64,000 nt of DNA from Perca fluviatilis (lineage: Eukaryota; Chordata; Actinopteri; Perciformes; Percidae), in NCBI RefSeq assembly GCF_010015445.1, contig NC_053133.1, positions 2,716,764 through 2,780,763 on the forward strand. Reading direction: 5' to 3'. The first letter of the stretch is position 1, and the number at the start of each line of letters is the position of its first letter. The position numbers and the translations under genes are program-made. Shown in pieces: positions 37,101-51,400 of the stretch. A model generated the notes under the pieces. The model did not search any database and had not been told where the DNA came from. It saw only the letters and a list, made by a program, of their open reading frames with translations.

Positions 37101-38850
37101 GTGTGGGACGTCAGAAAAGAGCCTTTGGGCCCCAAGTGGGTGTGTCACCCCCAGCCAATAGCAGCACGCAGCAGGGTGTGCAGCCCAGTCTCATTCCCTG
37201 GTAGCGCCGCTTTGTCACGCCCCTCTGTGTTTACCCGACTGCCACAGACAGGATGAAGCTCTGCATTCACACATACTCCTGTTATTGTAAGGGGATAAGT
37301 GTCTGGCGAGCTCACACACGAGTTTGAGTTGTACTCCTGGTGACAGACTATTCCAGGCTCTTTACCTGCTAATCTGGAGAGCTGATCAGAATGTAGCAGT
37401 CCATTCTCACAGTGTGTGGACAGTAGTGCGGACATGGCTACATTCAGTGGAGCAGTGGATCGTTGAAGAAGATGCCTGGGCTGTAAGAGAAGTCCCTTTG
37501 TCCAATGGTGCTGTGGACGGTGAAAGGAGAGGTAGGGTAGGGGAGAGAGAAGATACTGCAGGGTGTGCTAGAAGAACTCTGTGGAGTTTAAACCTGTAGC
37601 TCTCATCTCTTGTCTCTGCAGTACAATATGTCCCCTCAGTCCGGCGAGGTTCCCAAAAGTCGCAGTCTGGAGAGGAAGCAGCAGGATCCCATCGTCCTCA
37701 CCAAGTGGAGACACAGCACCTACGTCTTAGACCTCAACGACAAGGTAAGCCGACGAAGACGGCAGGATAGAAAAGGCGAGGACTAATGAGGTTACTCGGA
37801 CTGTTGGGTCCGGTTGGTGTGGAAACGGGCACTGTTGTTGCTGCAGGTTTTCTGGCAGGCTTCCTGTCTGCTCTTTCCATTACCTGTCTTATTGGCAGTG
37901 ATTGTAATCCCCGAGCACTAATGACCCTTTCAGCTTCAGTTTCAGAGAAACAGGCTTACGATGGATAAACCTGTCTCTCTAATTTTGGAACCTTGACAAA
38001 GTAAGAAAAACAGGTCTTACTTACATGTGTATTAAACAAACATGTTGTGAATGTTATCAGACAGTGAAACGCCACTTTAGGTTACTGTTTTGCATAAAAC
38101 CCAGCTAGTTTCTGTACAGATTGAGGTTGCACAGAGCAAGGTAATTCTTTACAGCAGACATGATGTCTTAAAGGCATACTATGCAGTTTCCATTTTTGTC
38201 AAACAGCGACCCCTAGAGCCGCTGTGGAGTTACGCCAACGAGTGAAAGCCTGAGCGAGTGGGACTCTTGTCCGGTTCCTCATACGGCCAGTTTCTCATTT
38301 TCTTTTCCTTGACTCTTCCGGCCGCGCTTTCTTCGTTTTCCTCGTCAACTCTGCCGTGATTCACGTGAGATTTGGCGGGGCGCCACCTCTCAAAGTTGCG
38401 TTGCTGGTTTTGCCAGCAGCATTAAATCTAAGCATCTTATTTAGATTTGACTGTCTTTGTTTACCTGCACTGCTTGAGTCCACACAGTGATATATGTGTG
38501 TCTACCTATGCAGAGTGAGCCACTTTGATTGAATGCAGTTTGATTTTGGATACATGGAAACACTTTAGACGTTACCTAATGTTAAACAACATTGTGTTAT
38601 CTTTGACGACCCTTAAACGCAGAGAAAACATGTCAACCGTGTGTTTAATGCTGTGCTCTGTTTTATTCATGCACAAATTATTATTATTAGAGATGCACCG
38701 ATCAATCGGCCGGTGACTGGAACCCGACGATTTTTCAGCCGATCAGTCTCAGATATAGCCAATTCTGTGGCGGTCAGATTTCCACACATGCGCCACACGC
38801 GGGTTCACGTTGCGCTCACAGTGGCACAGACCGTAAACACACCATTGACT

Positions 38851-38925
<75 letters not shown>

Positions 38926-41900
38926 GTCAGACCCGCTTAGTGACTTTGTTTTTGAAAAGCAACTAGCGACAAATTTAGCCACTTATTCAGACCATTAGGG
39001 AAGAAGCAAGACATATATTCAAATATATTGTATAGTTATTAATTCCCATGGATGCTAGTAATCACATTGACCGTGTCTCTCCCTCTCCTCTTGCTCTGTG
39101 TGCAGGCAGGAGTGGGAGTTAATATAAAATAATACACACACATTTACGTTTTTGCAAATATACACTGATTCATAAATAGTTCTATATTATACATATAGGT
39201 ATAGATAAATAAAATACATAGTTTTAGATAGATAATACATAGTTGACCCAATAATAGGTCTAAAAACACAGTAAAGGATCATATTTTCTTTTACATTCTC
39301 TTGTAATTTGTAAATGGCTCATTTGAGCATCTCTCTCTTTCTCTCTGGATCTTTGGATGTGGGTGTTGCTATAGCTTTTAAACATAATAATATAAGTTCT
39401 GTCCATTAATATGGAGCCCTTTTTATTTTAAGGTTTCTTTGAGGGAGAGAAGGTCCTGTAACCCTTTTTTTGAAAATGTAAAAGTTATTTAATAGTCAGT
39501 GTTTTCTTATGAACATACAATTAAAAGTTATAATAATGTTTGTGTGTGCTGCCAATTGTAGTTCTTAGAAAGAGCTCAGACCTTTAAACAATCAGGAATT
39601 AGAATTGACCAAGAAAATTACAATCGGTCATTTCTATGAATTTAGAAGGCATAATGTATTAATGTGTACCCAACAGATTATTTTATCATTTTTTATATAG
39701 TGCCTCACAAATGCCCAAGTCTTTGTAAACTCCATACCCTCAGTTTGTACTGCAGGTTTCTCTATTAAAACATTTTAGTCACCAAGCCCAAGTTGACCCA
39801 ACCCTGAAACATTATGCAACTTGTAAACTCTATGGAGTGTCTCTTTAATTTATAGTTTCAGATTTGGTTTTTACTATTCAATTTTCCCACATGTATTGTG
39901 TTTACACCAGTGTGTGTACTGTACATCATGCACTGTTAACTACCTGACATGACACCATGAAGAAATAACCCTTGAAAAACACCTTACGGTCATATTTTAT
40001 TTGGTTGGAGTAAATGTTAAACTCTGTGGCATACATTTCAAGATAACAGTGAGGAGGCGTTTAAAGTACACACCAAGTTTTAAAGGACATATTGGAGGCT
40101 AACTGTGTGTGTGTGTGTTTGGGGGGTGGGGGGTTTCATTGCAGTTCTCTTTCAAACTCCGGCGGTTCACTTCCGACTCACACAGGAGGAGATTCCATCT
40201 CTCTCTGTGCCGTGATAAAGTTGGTACCACGCAGAGCCTCTTCTCTCCGGCCTCTTCTCTAATCAACAGATGATCTGTATCGCTTCACTGCCACCGTGTC
40301 CTGTAGAATGACTTGTTAAAATAGCTGTGGTAATATAACAATCAAAGCCATGCGTACACTCAATCAAAGATGTCTGATTTTGTTCTCACGGTGGATTGGA
40401 TCAACAGGAAGGAAGCAGCGTCTTCGAATGACTCTCTAAACTCTAAATTAACTTTCATCAGAAGCTCAAACGCATGTTGTTTGCAAACTAAATCCTAACC
40501 CGATCCTTTGATGACTTACACTAACCTCCAGCACAACCTTCCTGATCCATTTCCTTCCCCCCTCACTGACCTCATACGGACTGTCTCCATGTGTCTCCTA
40601 GTTAGCCGGTAGCTGTTAGCGACTCACTATGTTGTGCCTCTTGTTGGTAGGAGTGTGCTCCGGTGCCCAAGCAGAGCTCTCCAGACTCTGACTCCTGCCC
40701 CTCATCTCCTAAGCACCCCTCGACCGTTAGTATTTCAGCTTGCACCGCACCACACCGCACTTATCACCACCTTCCTACTTTCACCTGCATCCACATACAA
40801 ACACGCCCTTCTCCTCATCTCCTCAACTCTCTGCCTGCATTGCATTTGGTTCCTCTCATCCACTGGTGGAATGCAACTAAGTACATTTACTCAAGTACTG
40901 TACTTCAGTACAAATATGTGGTACATGTACTTAACTAGTCTTTTCTCTTCATGCCACTTTCTACTTCTACTCCGCTACATTTCAGAGAGAAATATTGTAC
41001 TTTTGACTCCACTACATTCATCTGTTACAGCTTTAGTTACTAGTTACTTTACACATTAAAATTTTTATACACAAAACACATGTAATTAATAGAATAATAA
41101 TGTTTTATTATAAACTAAACTACCCAACAATATACAGGCCTACAAGTAAAGCTGAAAGGATTCGACCATTAATGGTTTCCAGTTTCTAAAATGTGAGTGT
41201 TTGTCTGCATCCAGTAATTTTACTTTTAATACTTTAAGTACATTTTCCTGATTATACTTACATACTTTTACTTAAGTAACATTTTCAATGCAGGACTTTT
41301 TACAGTGTGGTATCAGTACTTTTACTTTAGTAAAGGATCTGAATACTTCTTCCACCACTGCGCTCATCTGCTGCATGCCACATCTAACACCATGCCTGAA
41401 CATTTCAGCAAGCACGCAGCAATGAGGACACTCTGCATCAGTGTGAGGGAGCCCTCTGCTGGGGATATTTGGGCAAAACATCAAGCAGCACAGCCACTTC
41501 CAGCCTCCAGCATTGTCCCATTTGCTTCTCAAGCTTCAGCGTGTGTGTTTGGACAAATGTGTGTTTCCGTGCATGTGTTCTAGCAGCTTCTTACTCGCGT
41601 CTGTGTCTCCTCAGCCCTCGGAGAAGTGTGGAGTCCTCAATGTCACCAAAATCACAGAGAATGGAAAGAAAGTCAGGTAGGAATCTTTAACGGCTCCATA
41701 TGAAAATTACTTTATTTTTTTTTTAAATCCTGACGAGCTTTTAAAAGAGTTTGTCTTTGTGTTATTGTGACGTACAGGAAGAACTGGACCTCCTCGTGGA
41801 CAGTGCTGCAAGGTTCCTCCCTGCTCTTCGCAAAGGGTCAGGGGGCCAGCACCAGCTGGGTACGTATCCCATCAGCCCCAAGAGGCCCAAGTTTCGCAGC

Positions 41901-42271
41901 CTTTTTTTTTTTTTTAGCATTCCATTCATCTGTGTTATTTCTTTCTTCCGCATTTCTGCATAGTCACCAGTCACCTGTGCTGTGGGATTTGTCATCCTCT
42001 GTTCATTGCTTTTGTTCCTCTCCTCTCTCCTTCCTGAAGTCGTACTACCGCAGTGGCTCCATCCCTGAGCTGCTCCTCACTCTCCTTAGCAACTGGAAGC
42101 GCTCAGTCAAGCCCCGTCCTGCTGTCTCCTATGTGAACTGTAGTCCTGTGCAGACTGCCGCTGTATGTTCCTTCTCTCTGCATGCATCGCTGCTCCTGCC
42201 TGTCTTTCATTCTTTCATTCACTCCTGCTTTAACTGACTGGGACTGTGTGTGTGGGTGTGTTTCTATGTTG

Positions 42272-42341
<70 letters not shown>

Positions 42342-45300
42342 CTGGGTGGGTGGGTGGGTGTGTATCTGGGTGGGTGTTAGGGCTGCACAATATATTGTTT
42401 CCCCATTGTCATCGCAACATCAACTGGTGCAATAAACATCGCGAAAAGCTGCGACATATCGTGAAAGACTCTCAGAAAACATCAGTAGAAATCAGCACTT
42501 TAAAATGTAACTGTCTTTCTTTTTTTAATGTTGCGTTTTACTTTAAATTCAATGTTTAATTTGTTCAATAAAAGAAAGCTGGAAAATATTTCCTTTCATT
42601 TGATTTAAATTCAACAAGCAAAATACTGGAAGCAGCAGAACTGAGTACACTTAAATCTGTTTATTTATCGCAAGGAATACGGTTATCGTGATATTCAAAA
42701 CATTATGCATATTTTCCTCAAATTGTGCAGCCCTAGTATGTGTGTTTGTGCGTGCATGTGCGGGGAGCTTGATTTAGCAGATCTACCTAATGTTAAAAAG
42801 TTGCACTAACCAATATTGGAACCAATATATTCCAAATGTTGCTGTACAATTTATTGTCTCAGAAATAATTGCGATTAACAATATAATTGTCTCTTTCAGT
42901 CAATTTTAAAAATGTTTATTTTTTTTTAAACAAATTGAAGTTTTGAATGAATCCCTGGTTACATCTTTTGGTCATATCACTGTCATGTGACCCAGGTAAT
43001 GTAACACGGGTACACAGCCTATAAAGTAAACAACGCCTCTTTTTTTTACCATAAAATATTTTTTCTAAATGTACCCCTCCCCCCCTGTCATTTTTGTTGC
43101 TATGAACGTGTCAACTGCTAACAACTAGCATAGCTTTAGCTCAACAGTCCAACCGATAATCACTTAAATAATTACAATTTAGCATATCCCCAAAAAAATC
43201 TCATTACCATCAACCTTAGATAATGTTAGCACAAGAAAATTGACAATTATGTAATAGTTGTTACAGGCCTACTTGGTAAAGCCCAAATCGGAGCTACAAG
43301 GAGAGTGAATATTGGACTTACATTACATCACATTACATGTCATTTAGCTGACACTTTTATCCAAAGCGACTTACAATTGCTGATAGATATATATATATAT
43401 ATCTATCAGAGGTCGCACACCTCTGGAGCAACTAGAGGGGTTAAGTGTCTTGCTCAGGGACACATTGGTTGATGTATTGCAGTGAGAACTAGAACTAGAA
43501 AAGTTCCTACTCTACTTTTTGAACATGGGAATTTCTTATTTGAATTATTTATAATAATTTTGGTAGATTTTGCTGAGAAGTACATGTCCTTATTTATCTG
43601 TCATTTACATTTTTTATATATATATATATATATAATTTTTGTTAAATGTTCAAATAAACTACTACTTCTATTAAAAAAAAAAAATAATTGAACCCAGATC
43701 TCCCATCAGGTGGAAAAAACACGACTCCAAATGCATGCTACTGTCGCTCTGTGTCTGCTGGATTTGTAAATAGGCAACAGTTGGCTCACCATATGTTCAC
43801 CATAACAACTTTATAAGATGATAATAAGCCAGTGTTGTGATTAAAGCTTGATTTGATTCCCTCAGGTGGCAAACAAATGAGTGAATGCAGCTTTGAGTTG
43901 GATGGGCAGATGAAAGGTTGTGAAGTAGAAAGTCTCTGTGTTGTATGACATTTTTTAATGCCCAATAGCAGAGAGATGACAGGAGAGACAGATGGGGAAA
44001 GACATGAAACCTCCCCATTACCAGTGCCTCACTCCAAATCATGTCCGTTAAGATTCCTTCAAAGGTCTGTGTCATAACCTGGAAGAATAGCAGCGCACTG
44101 GTCTGAAGTCAGATTTCACAACTTGCACTTTTAATGACATTAAACAATAACGGTGGGGCTGAAACACAAGCAGACTAGAAAGAATTATCATTTTTCACAA
44201 GAAAGTCATGGAAATGGCTTGAGTTTTATTTATTAAGAATCTAACCAAATGTCTGTTACTTAATATGCTAATAATATAAATAACATCTAACAGTGTTTTT
44301 GCTTTTCTTGTAACACGATACTAAAGATGTGTGTGTATTCATGAAGAGTTCCAAAACAAGTTTCAAATTGTGACACCTGCTTTCAAAAACATTGAGCATG
44401 TCGGGCACAAGTTCCCTTCCCAAAACGTTTCTCGGTTGTTAACATGAACACAAAACTCCTCCTTCAACGACGACGCGTCCCTGTTGTGTCATCTTTGTGT
44501 CAGACGAGGACTCTCACACTGTTTTCGTTGATTCCAGAAGTTTGGGAGCAACCAGTCGAAGCCCGAGTTCACTGTTGATCTGCGAGGGGGGGCGGTGGAT
44601 TGGGCATCCAAGGACAAGTCCAGCAAGAAACACGTCATCGAGGTACAGAACGCCACTGATCTGCTGTCAGGTTTCACTGTAGATCAGCCGGCGCTTTGGG
44701 CGTTTTAATGTGGTCAATAGTTGGGGTGGGGGAAAAATAAAATAACCCTGTGTATCGTGTTTTTTTTTTGTTTTGTTTTTATCGATTCTTTTCCCTATAT
44801 TTGTATATTATATTTTCTGTTTATGTGGTACCGCCAACGACGACTACATCATATCTGTTTCCACAAAAACAGAGCGAAAGCAGAAAATGCAGAAAATACA
44901 TGTTATGTTCTTCTTTACTAATGAAATAAATCTGGGGGTCTTCAATGTTTTTTAAGCCAAGGACCCCATAGCTAAAAGAGAGACCGTAGGGACCCCTTAC
45001 TACATATACAGTGTAAAATTAAGTTGCATTAAACTGGGCTGCATGGATGAAAGTGAATGGCAGTGAATCCTTAAGCTTAACTATATAGCCACCATAGTAG
45101 GCATAACAGCTTATCTTCAATGTGTAAATTACTTCTTTTTTTTCACAAATAGGCCTATTTATATAATTTATTAAAATGTTAGATTCATGTTGATGTATAT
45201 TTTAAGACATATATTCATTTTTGAAAAAAGAAACTTTTGAAAAATTTTGTAAACATAATTTGGCGGCCCCCCTGCACTAACTCTGAAGACCCATAGGGGT

Positions 45301-48300
45301 CACAGACCCCCCTGTTGAATATCTCTGAAATAAATGTGTTGCTGCTTCTTAGAAAACAATCCGTGTTTAGAAATGTCTCATGATATATTGTCTCCAGAAG
45401 TGTATTATTCAACTTTAGTTTTTTGTCAAATAAGTAGGGATGCACCGAATCCACCACGAGACCAATCGGCATTGCCGATTGAACATGTAGCTGGACTTGA
45501 ATGGCCTTCTTTTGACTGAAAGTACTGCCAGACTACACTTTTTCTGCTCACGAGTTTCATTTTCACTTTCTCACAGCCTACTGCATTGAACGCTCCACCT
45601 ACGTAAACACCTTCCCGTAATCAACGGCGTCATTAAGCGTAGGGATCGGTGGAAAAAACCTAACCCCGTCAAAAAGCCCAATATTCAGACGAATCCGGGA
45701 TTCGGTGCATCCCTGCAAATAAGGAAAAGTAAATCACAATACTGAAGACTATCAAATCGCAATACTTCTAGAATCACAATCAATGAAAATCGCAATACAA
45801 ATGGAATCAGCACCCATGTATCATGAAAGAATGGAATGGGGACAGAGGCATGTGGCCCCAGCCCTAGTCCATAGTAATGTTGACTTTTCCCCCCCCAGCT
45901 GAAGACTCGTCAAGGGACAGAGCTGCTGATCCAGTCAGAGATCGACAGCGTCATCAACGACTGGTACCGGGCCCTCACAGAGACCATCAGCACACATGTG
46001 AGGAGACATCTTTCATTAGCAACATCTTGTCACAAGTTTTACTTTGAAAGGGTAACTTCTGTTTGTTTATTTTCAACCTGGACCCTATTTTCCTACGTTT
46101 TTTGTCTGACTGATGGGTACAACAATCTCTGAAATTGGTCCATTATTAAGCGAGATCGCTGCAGTCAACAGCGGCGATACAAGCTACAATGTAATGTTGA
46201 TGGGCAATTGCGCACCTTCACTTTACGTCCACAAAAACTGCTTTTTTACCACTGACAGGCTCAGCTTATTGTTCTAAGCGTCTGCTAACGTTATAGAAAG
46301 GATCCCTACAGAGATAGACCTTTTTGTTCAAGTAAGATCTTTTTTGTTCAACATGAAACCGCCCCAAACTCGATACCTCCAAAGTCACCAGACTCCATTA
46401 AAATCATCACTACTTTTATCATCGTAAAACACACTTCATTCCAAGTCTGCAGAAACAAAATAAAACTACCAAAAGCCGTCTTGGTTCGTCTGTCCACTGT
46501 TCCGACAATCACCACTCTGGTTTGCTTGAAATAAACCCTTAATTCACCCATTTACATGTCTTTACATAATGTTGTCAGACACTTAGAATAATAATCCAAG
46601 CCTGAATGTATCTGAATGATACATCTGTCTTCAATCTGAATCCAACGCTACATATCTGTGTCTCCTATCCAGGCCTGGGAGTCAGACGAGGCCATTGAGG
46701 AGGACATGCCCGAGTCTCCAGGAGCTGAGAAACAGGACAAGGAGAAAGACCACCGGGACTCCAAGAAGAACAGAGGTGAGACCGGCGGAGAATGTTTCAA
46801 CAACATACTGTACATTTGTTTATTCTTAGTGTCTTTAAGAAATGCATTCATAAAAGACACACCAAATTGTTGGAAATGTGAGACAGAGGACGGCCAATCA
46901 CTTCATGTCCTATGGTCCTGTGATAAGGTCGTTTGGACCGGGATACATGATAACTTGTGTCTGATTGCAGGGACTCAGGTTCCATTCAGCCCAAGATTAT
47001 TTGTTCTGGGAGATGGGTCAATCCTAAACAGGATGGATAAGCACATGAGAAGCTGGGTCCAGACTAGTTGAATGATAGCCAGACAGATTCTTTTAAGAGG
47101 ATGGAAGAATGAAGGGCTGCCGTCTATCTAGGAGTGGGCTTGTTGTGAGATGGCTAGGGTTTGCCAGATTGGATGTCTATAATAGAAAATGGGGAAAGAG
47201 CCAGAACTTTCTGGAGGGCTCCTAAGAAGCTATTTGCTGTGGAGAGGCGTATACTATGTGCTTATTGTTTTAATCACATGTACATAATATGATTATTTGG
47301 TAGTTGTCTGTTTAGTTTTTTTTGTTATTGTATTGTCTTGAATATTAAAGATGCTCTAAGTGATGTCACGTGTTTTTTAGGCTACACATTTCTTTTGTCA
47401 CATACAGCAAACATCTCCTCACTATCCGCTAGCTGCCTGTCCCCTAAAAAAAAAAACTGTGTTCATGTTGTGAGCTGTATGTAAAACCAAAATCCATTCA
47501 TATTGTGCCGGTCTTCCTCAGTGATGAAGACGTCTGTGAGTATGGACTCATCAGACCAGAAGAAAACCAGGTTGAAGCTCAAGAAGTTCCTGACCCGTCG
47601 ACCCACCTATCAGGCTGTCCGAGACAAGGGATACATCAAAGGTATTCGGACGGAAGACGGCGCTTTGCCGATCATTTCCCAAATGTGGCTTGGTGCCACT
47701 GTTTGAACAATGTAACAGCAGACAGCGTGTCCTCGGTCACCTTCCACTGGACAGATGAAAGAACTAAAAACGGATGTGTGTTTGTTGATTCACAGATCAG
47801 GTGTTTGGCTGCAGCCTGAGCAGTCTGTGCCAGCGGGAGAACACATCAGTACCCAACTTTGTCACCATGTGTATCGACCATGTGGAGAACACAGGTATGA
47901 GCAGTGCTGTAATCTAACAAAGCACAAAAAAATTGTTATTGTACTTAACTAGAATTTGCACGTAGCTGTACTTTACTTCGTTATTTATATTTCTGGGAAC
48001 CTTCACTTTTACTCCACTACATTTCCCCTAAGCATCTTGCAATAAATGTTTGTGTACGCTGGAGTGAAAAAAGAAATTTCTGAAGTCATAATGGAAAGAA
48101 TCCCTACAAAGACAGACCTTTCTGTTACAATCCTTTATGTTTAACCAGAAACAGCCACACTCGCCAGACTCCATTTAAATAAACAATACTTCTAGCATGT
48201 ATAGAGCCTGCATATTTTCACATGTAGATGGGCGAATTAAGGGTTTATTTCAACCACGACGTTCCACTTCCGGGCCGGATGTCCGTTACCTTCCTCTTTC

Positions 48301-48368
48301 TTTGTGTTGGCGTTCTAAACTCTGGTGGATTTATGAGGGTTATGGTTAAATCCAGACTGCTACTACTG

Positions 48369-48407
<39 letters not shown>

Positions 48408-51400
48408 GCTTCTACACGGATGTATTATACATCCAGGATCTACAATATTGCCGCTCCTTCTATTATGACCAAAAAGATTGATTTACACATATTTGATAGC
48501 CGCATTCCTCTCAAGGAAATCCGTTTATTGTACAGTTATATTAATTTTATTATACCACCAGAAAATAGGCTACACACTATTGATATAAATGGATTACGTG
48601 AAAACAGATTTTTTTAGTCTTTTAAGTCTTTACTGGTGCTAAATTCAGTCAAAAACCGTCTCTGATCCAGTTTATCACAGATCCCGTAGATCATCTGTAA
48701 TATATCTGCCTGTTTTACACTCTTTAACCAGCAGGTGGCGCTGTGAGCAAATGAAGCCTCGAGAAGTGAACCCTTTTGAGAACCACTTTGCTGGAAAGCT
48801 TCAATGCTTCGTGAGGCTGAATCTCTACTTTAAACCACATCACCCCATTTTATTCTCAGCAGACGGCCACTGTGCAGCGTCTAGGACATATCTCTGCCCA
48901 TTGTCTGTGCAGTGTGTCTGGCATCAGCAAACATAGACAGCCCTATATGTCGAATCGCAGTGGAGCCTGTTCAGCCTGGGGACTCAGTGATCTCACACGA
49001 AGCAGTTTCCCTTTTCCCTTTTTTAAATTTCCATACATATTTGATGCATACATGCATGTTGATGGTCAGCTAGATGTCAGCTGTAGTGCTTGCAGTGTGC
49101 TCAACGGCATCTTTACTCAACAGAGGACACAAGTGGATGCGAGGAGATTCAGTCAGCCTTTATTTAAACTTGAAAGATTATCGAGGGGCGGCCATCTACA
49201 ATGACATTGAGTAATTACAAACACAACACAGAAAAGAATACGCCATCATAAGGAAGGTAAAAGACAATACAACTTAAAAAAAAAAACTGTTGATGAATAA
49301 AATTTGATAAATAAGTTAGGATAATACGGCTACAAAATAAAGTACGGTGATGTAAAGCAAGTACATGTAGACGTTTGCAGGTTTAAAGCCAGATTTCTAA
49401 ATTGTCCAAAAGGCACAAGTGCATTGATTTTAAGAAAGTGCTGTAATTTGTTCCAGGACTCAGGGGCACTCAAGTGAAGCTCGTGGGACATGAAACAAAA
49501 GCCAGTCAGAAGAGCCGGTGTTTTCCCTAGCTATGCCCAAGACTTGTGACTTTGTGGGTTTCTGTGTCTCTTTGTAGTCGGGTTGCGTCTCTTTTTGGTA
49601 GTTTTGTGTCTCTTTTTAACATCATTTTGGACCGTTATTATCACCATATCTGTGTCTGAAACGTTGAAAAAGCTAGAGCAGTTAAATAAATAGCTCTCAA
49701 AAAGGCAAAAACTTAAAGCTAAAGAAGTCCTACTACAATCATTAGATCTGAGAAAAGTCTTTAAGTTACATTCATGTGGCTTAGGTGCTGCCCAAAACGG
49801 CTCGGGTGCTGCACCTAAACCTAAACCGTTTGATCGGTCAATCTTTGTCAGTGCTGTCTGTTTGAGGTCAGCTTGGCATGTCCGGACCCACGATGTTCTC
49901 ATTTCCACTCACTGCTTTCGTCCCTTTGCCCCTCTTCTCATCCTTGTCCTGCAGGTCTCAGTATTGACGGCTTATACAGAGTGAGCGGGAACCTGGCAGT
50001 GATCCAGAAGCTCCGCTTTGCTGTAAATCATGGTAGGACTGCTGTCTGCCGGCTGACCAATAAAAAGACTGTCATAAATAATATGTAAAGACTGGGGATC
50101 TTGCAGGGTCACACATTGCAAGACTACAACTGGATTTGTTTTGAAAGATTGAACAAAGCTAGCAAGCTACCGCTAGCGTTAGCTGGTAACTTTAAAGGAA
50201 ATTATGGAGATTTTCTGTTCTGCCGTACATGCAGATGAATGTCTGGTGTTTATCAGCCGGTAAATCCCAGCTGGATGACTCGCTTCAGAAGGGTTGAAAA
50301 TCTGCAACTTCCCCTCTTTAGCGTTTAGCTTAGCATGGCGCCACAGCAACCATAAACACCACTGGCTCTAGCCAGTTTGCTGCTTCCTGTTTGGTGCTGG
50401 AGGGAGCGCACCCATTGGTTGTTGACAATGTTCACGTGATTTAACTTTACTACCAAGACTTAAAACTTAGGATAATATCAAACACGTTTGATTTTGTCTG
50501 AATGTCAAGACGTGAAAAAGACTGACTGGGACTGAGTGTTATGACCACATTACACCAAACGATGGAGACGATGGGAGCACGCCCACTCTAGCAAGACTCT
50601 CAGGATTTTATTCTGATATTGGAAATGAGTCTGAGACAGTTAGGGCTGGGTACCAAATCCAAGACTTTTTAGGCACCGACCGAATTGCCTCTAAAGTATC
50701 AAGTATCAAAATATGCCTCGTCATTGAATACCCAATTTCAATACCTAAGGATCTCATCAGTGTCAGTGAGCCAATAAGCACGCAGCATGCTTCTACTAAG
50801 ATCTAACAATGTCTGTGATTGGCTGTCTAACGTTACACGTCGTAGAAGTATGCAGGAAGAACTCTAAGTTACACAGAGACAGGGCTCATGAGTAAATAAA
50901 TAAATAAATAAATAAGATTTGTGCCGTAATGTGTAATTTATTTTTGTTAAAATGGATTTTATAAATTTGGTATCGAAAAACGTATCGTTCAGAAACCGGT
51001 ATCAGTCACAGTATTGGTATCAGTACTGGCATCGACATTTTTTTAACCATACCTAGCCCTAGCAACAGGGTTAGGGTTAGGTTGTTTGGTGTAAGGTCGG
51101 CATAACATGTCTAAAACACAGCTCTTTTTATAGAATGAATGAATGATTTATGAATGAATGGTTTTATTTCAAACAACATACAAAAAAAATAAACAAAATA
51201 CTTAAAATACAAGACAGTATTTCAGTTTAAAGGGATACGCCACCGTTTGTTGAAATGGGGCTTATCACGGTCTCCCCTAGCTGTAGATAGGTGGGCCAAC
51301 GCCTTTTTTGTGCATGCATAGTTTTAGTCCGGTGCAGCGCCGCGTAGTGAATGGAATCCTATGTTGCCGGTTAGCATGTTGTGAGTAAAAGTGAGTCAAC

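Larger units (their letters stand above)
36352..40650. other. arhgap12 introns flanking exon 37622-37744
   Basis: 36652-36960 resembles a decayed caggggtcgg MITE. 38172-38420 starts with a repeat of the aaaggcatactatgcagttt type. 38692-38760 resembles a gatgcaccgatcaatcggcc MITE end. The rest is AT-rich and unassigned. Confidence 0.4.
44721..45866. mobile_element. hAT MITE with two nested insertions
   Basis: It begins ttggggtggg and ends ccagccct(a). Flanks gtcaatag (44713-44720) and gtccatag (45867-45874) agree at 7 of 8 bases. The same family occurs at 25931-27471 and in pieces at 20113-20440 and 24490-24665. It ends 32 bases before an arhgap12 exon. Confidence 0.75.

Noticed and set aside
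41767..42237. 156-residue continuous frame through exon 41778-41859
   Set aside because: It is not one exon: donor gtacgt at 41860 is conserved in position, and the intron part encodes a low-complexity phenylalanine/serine run. Only 42040-42162 was kept as a candidate.
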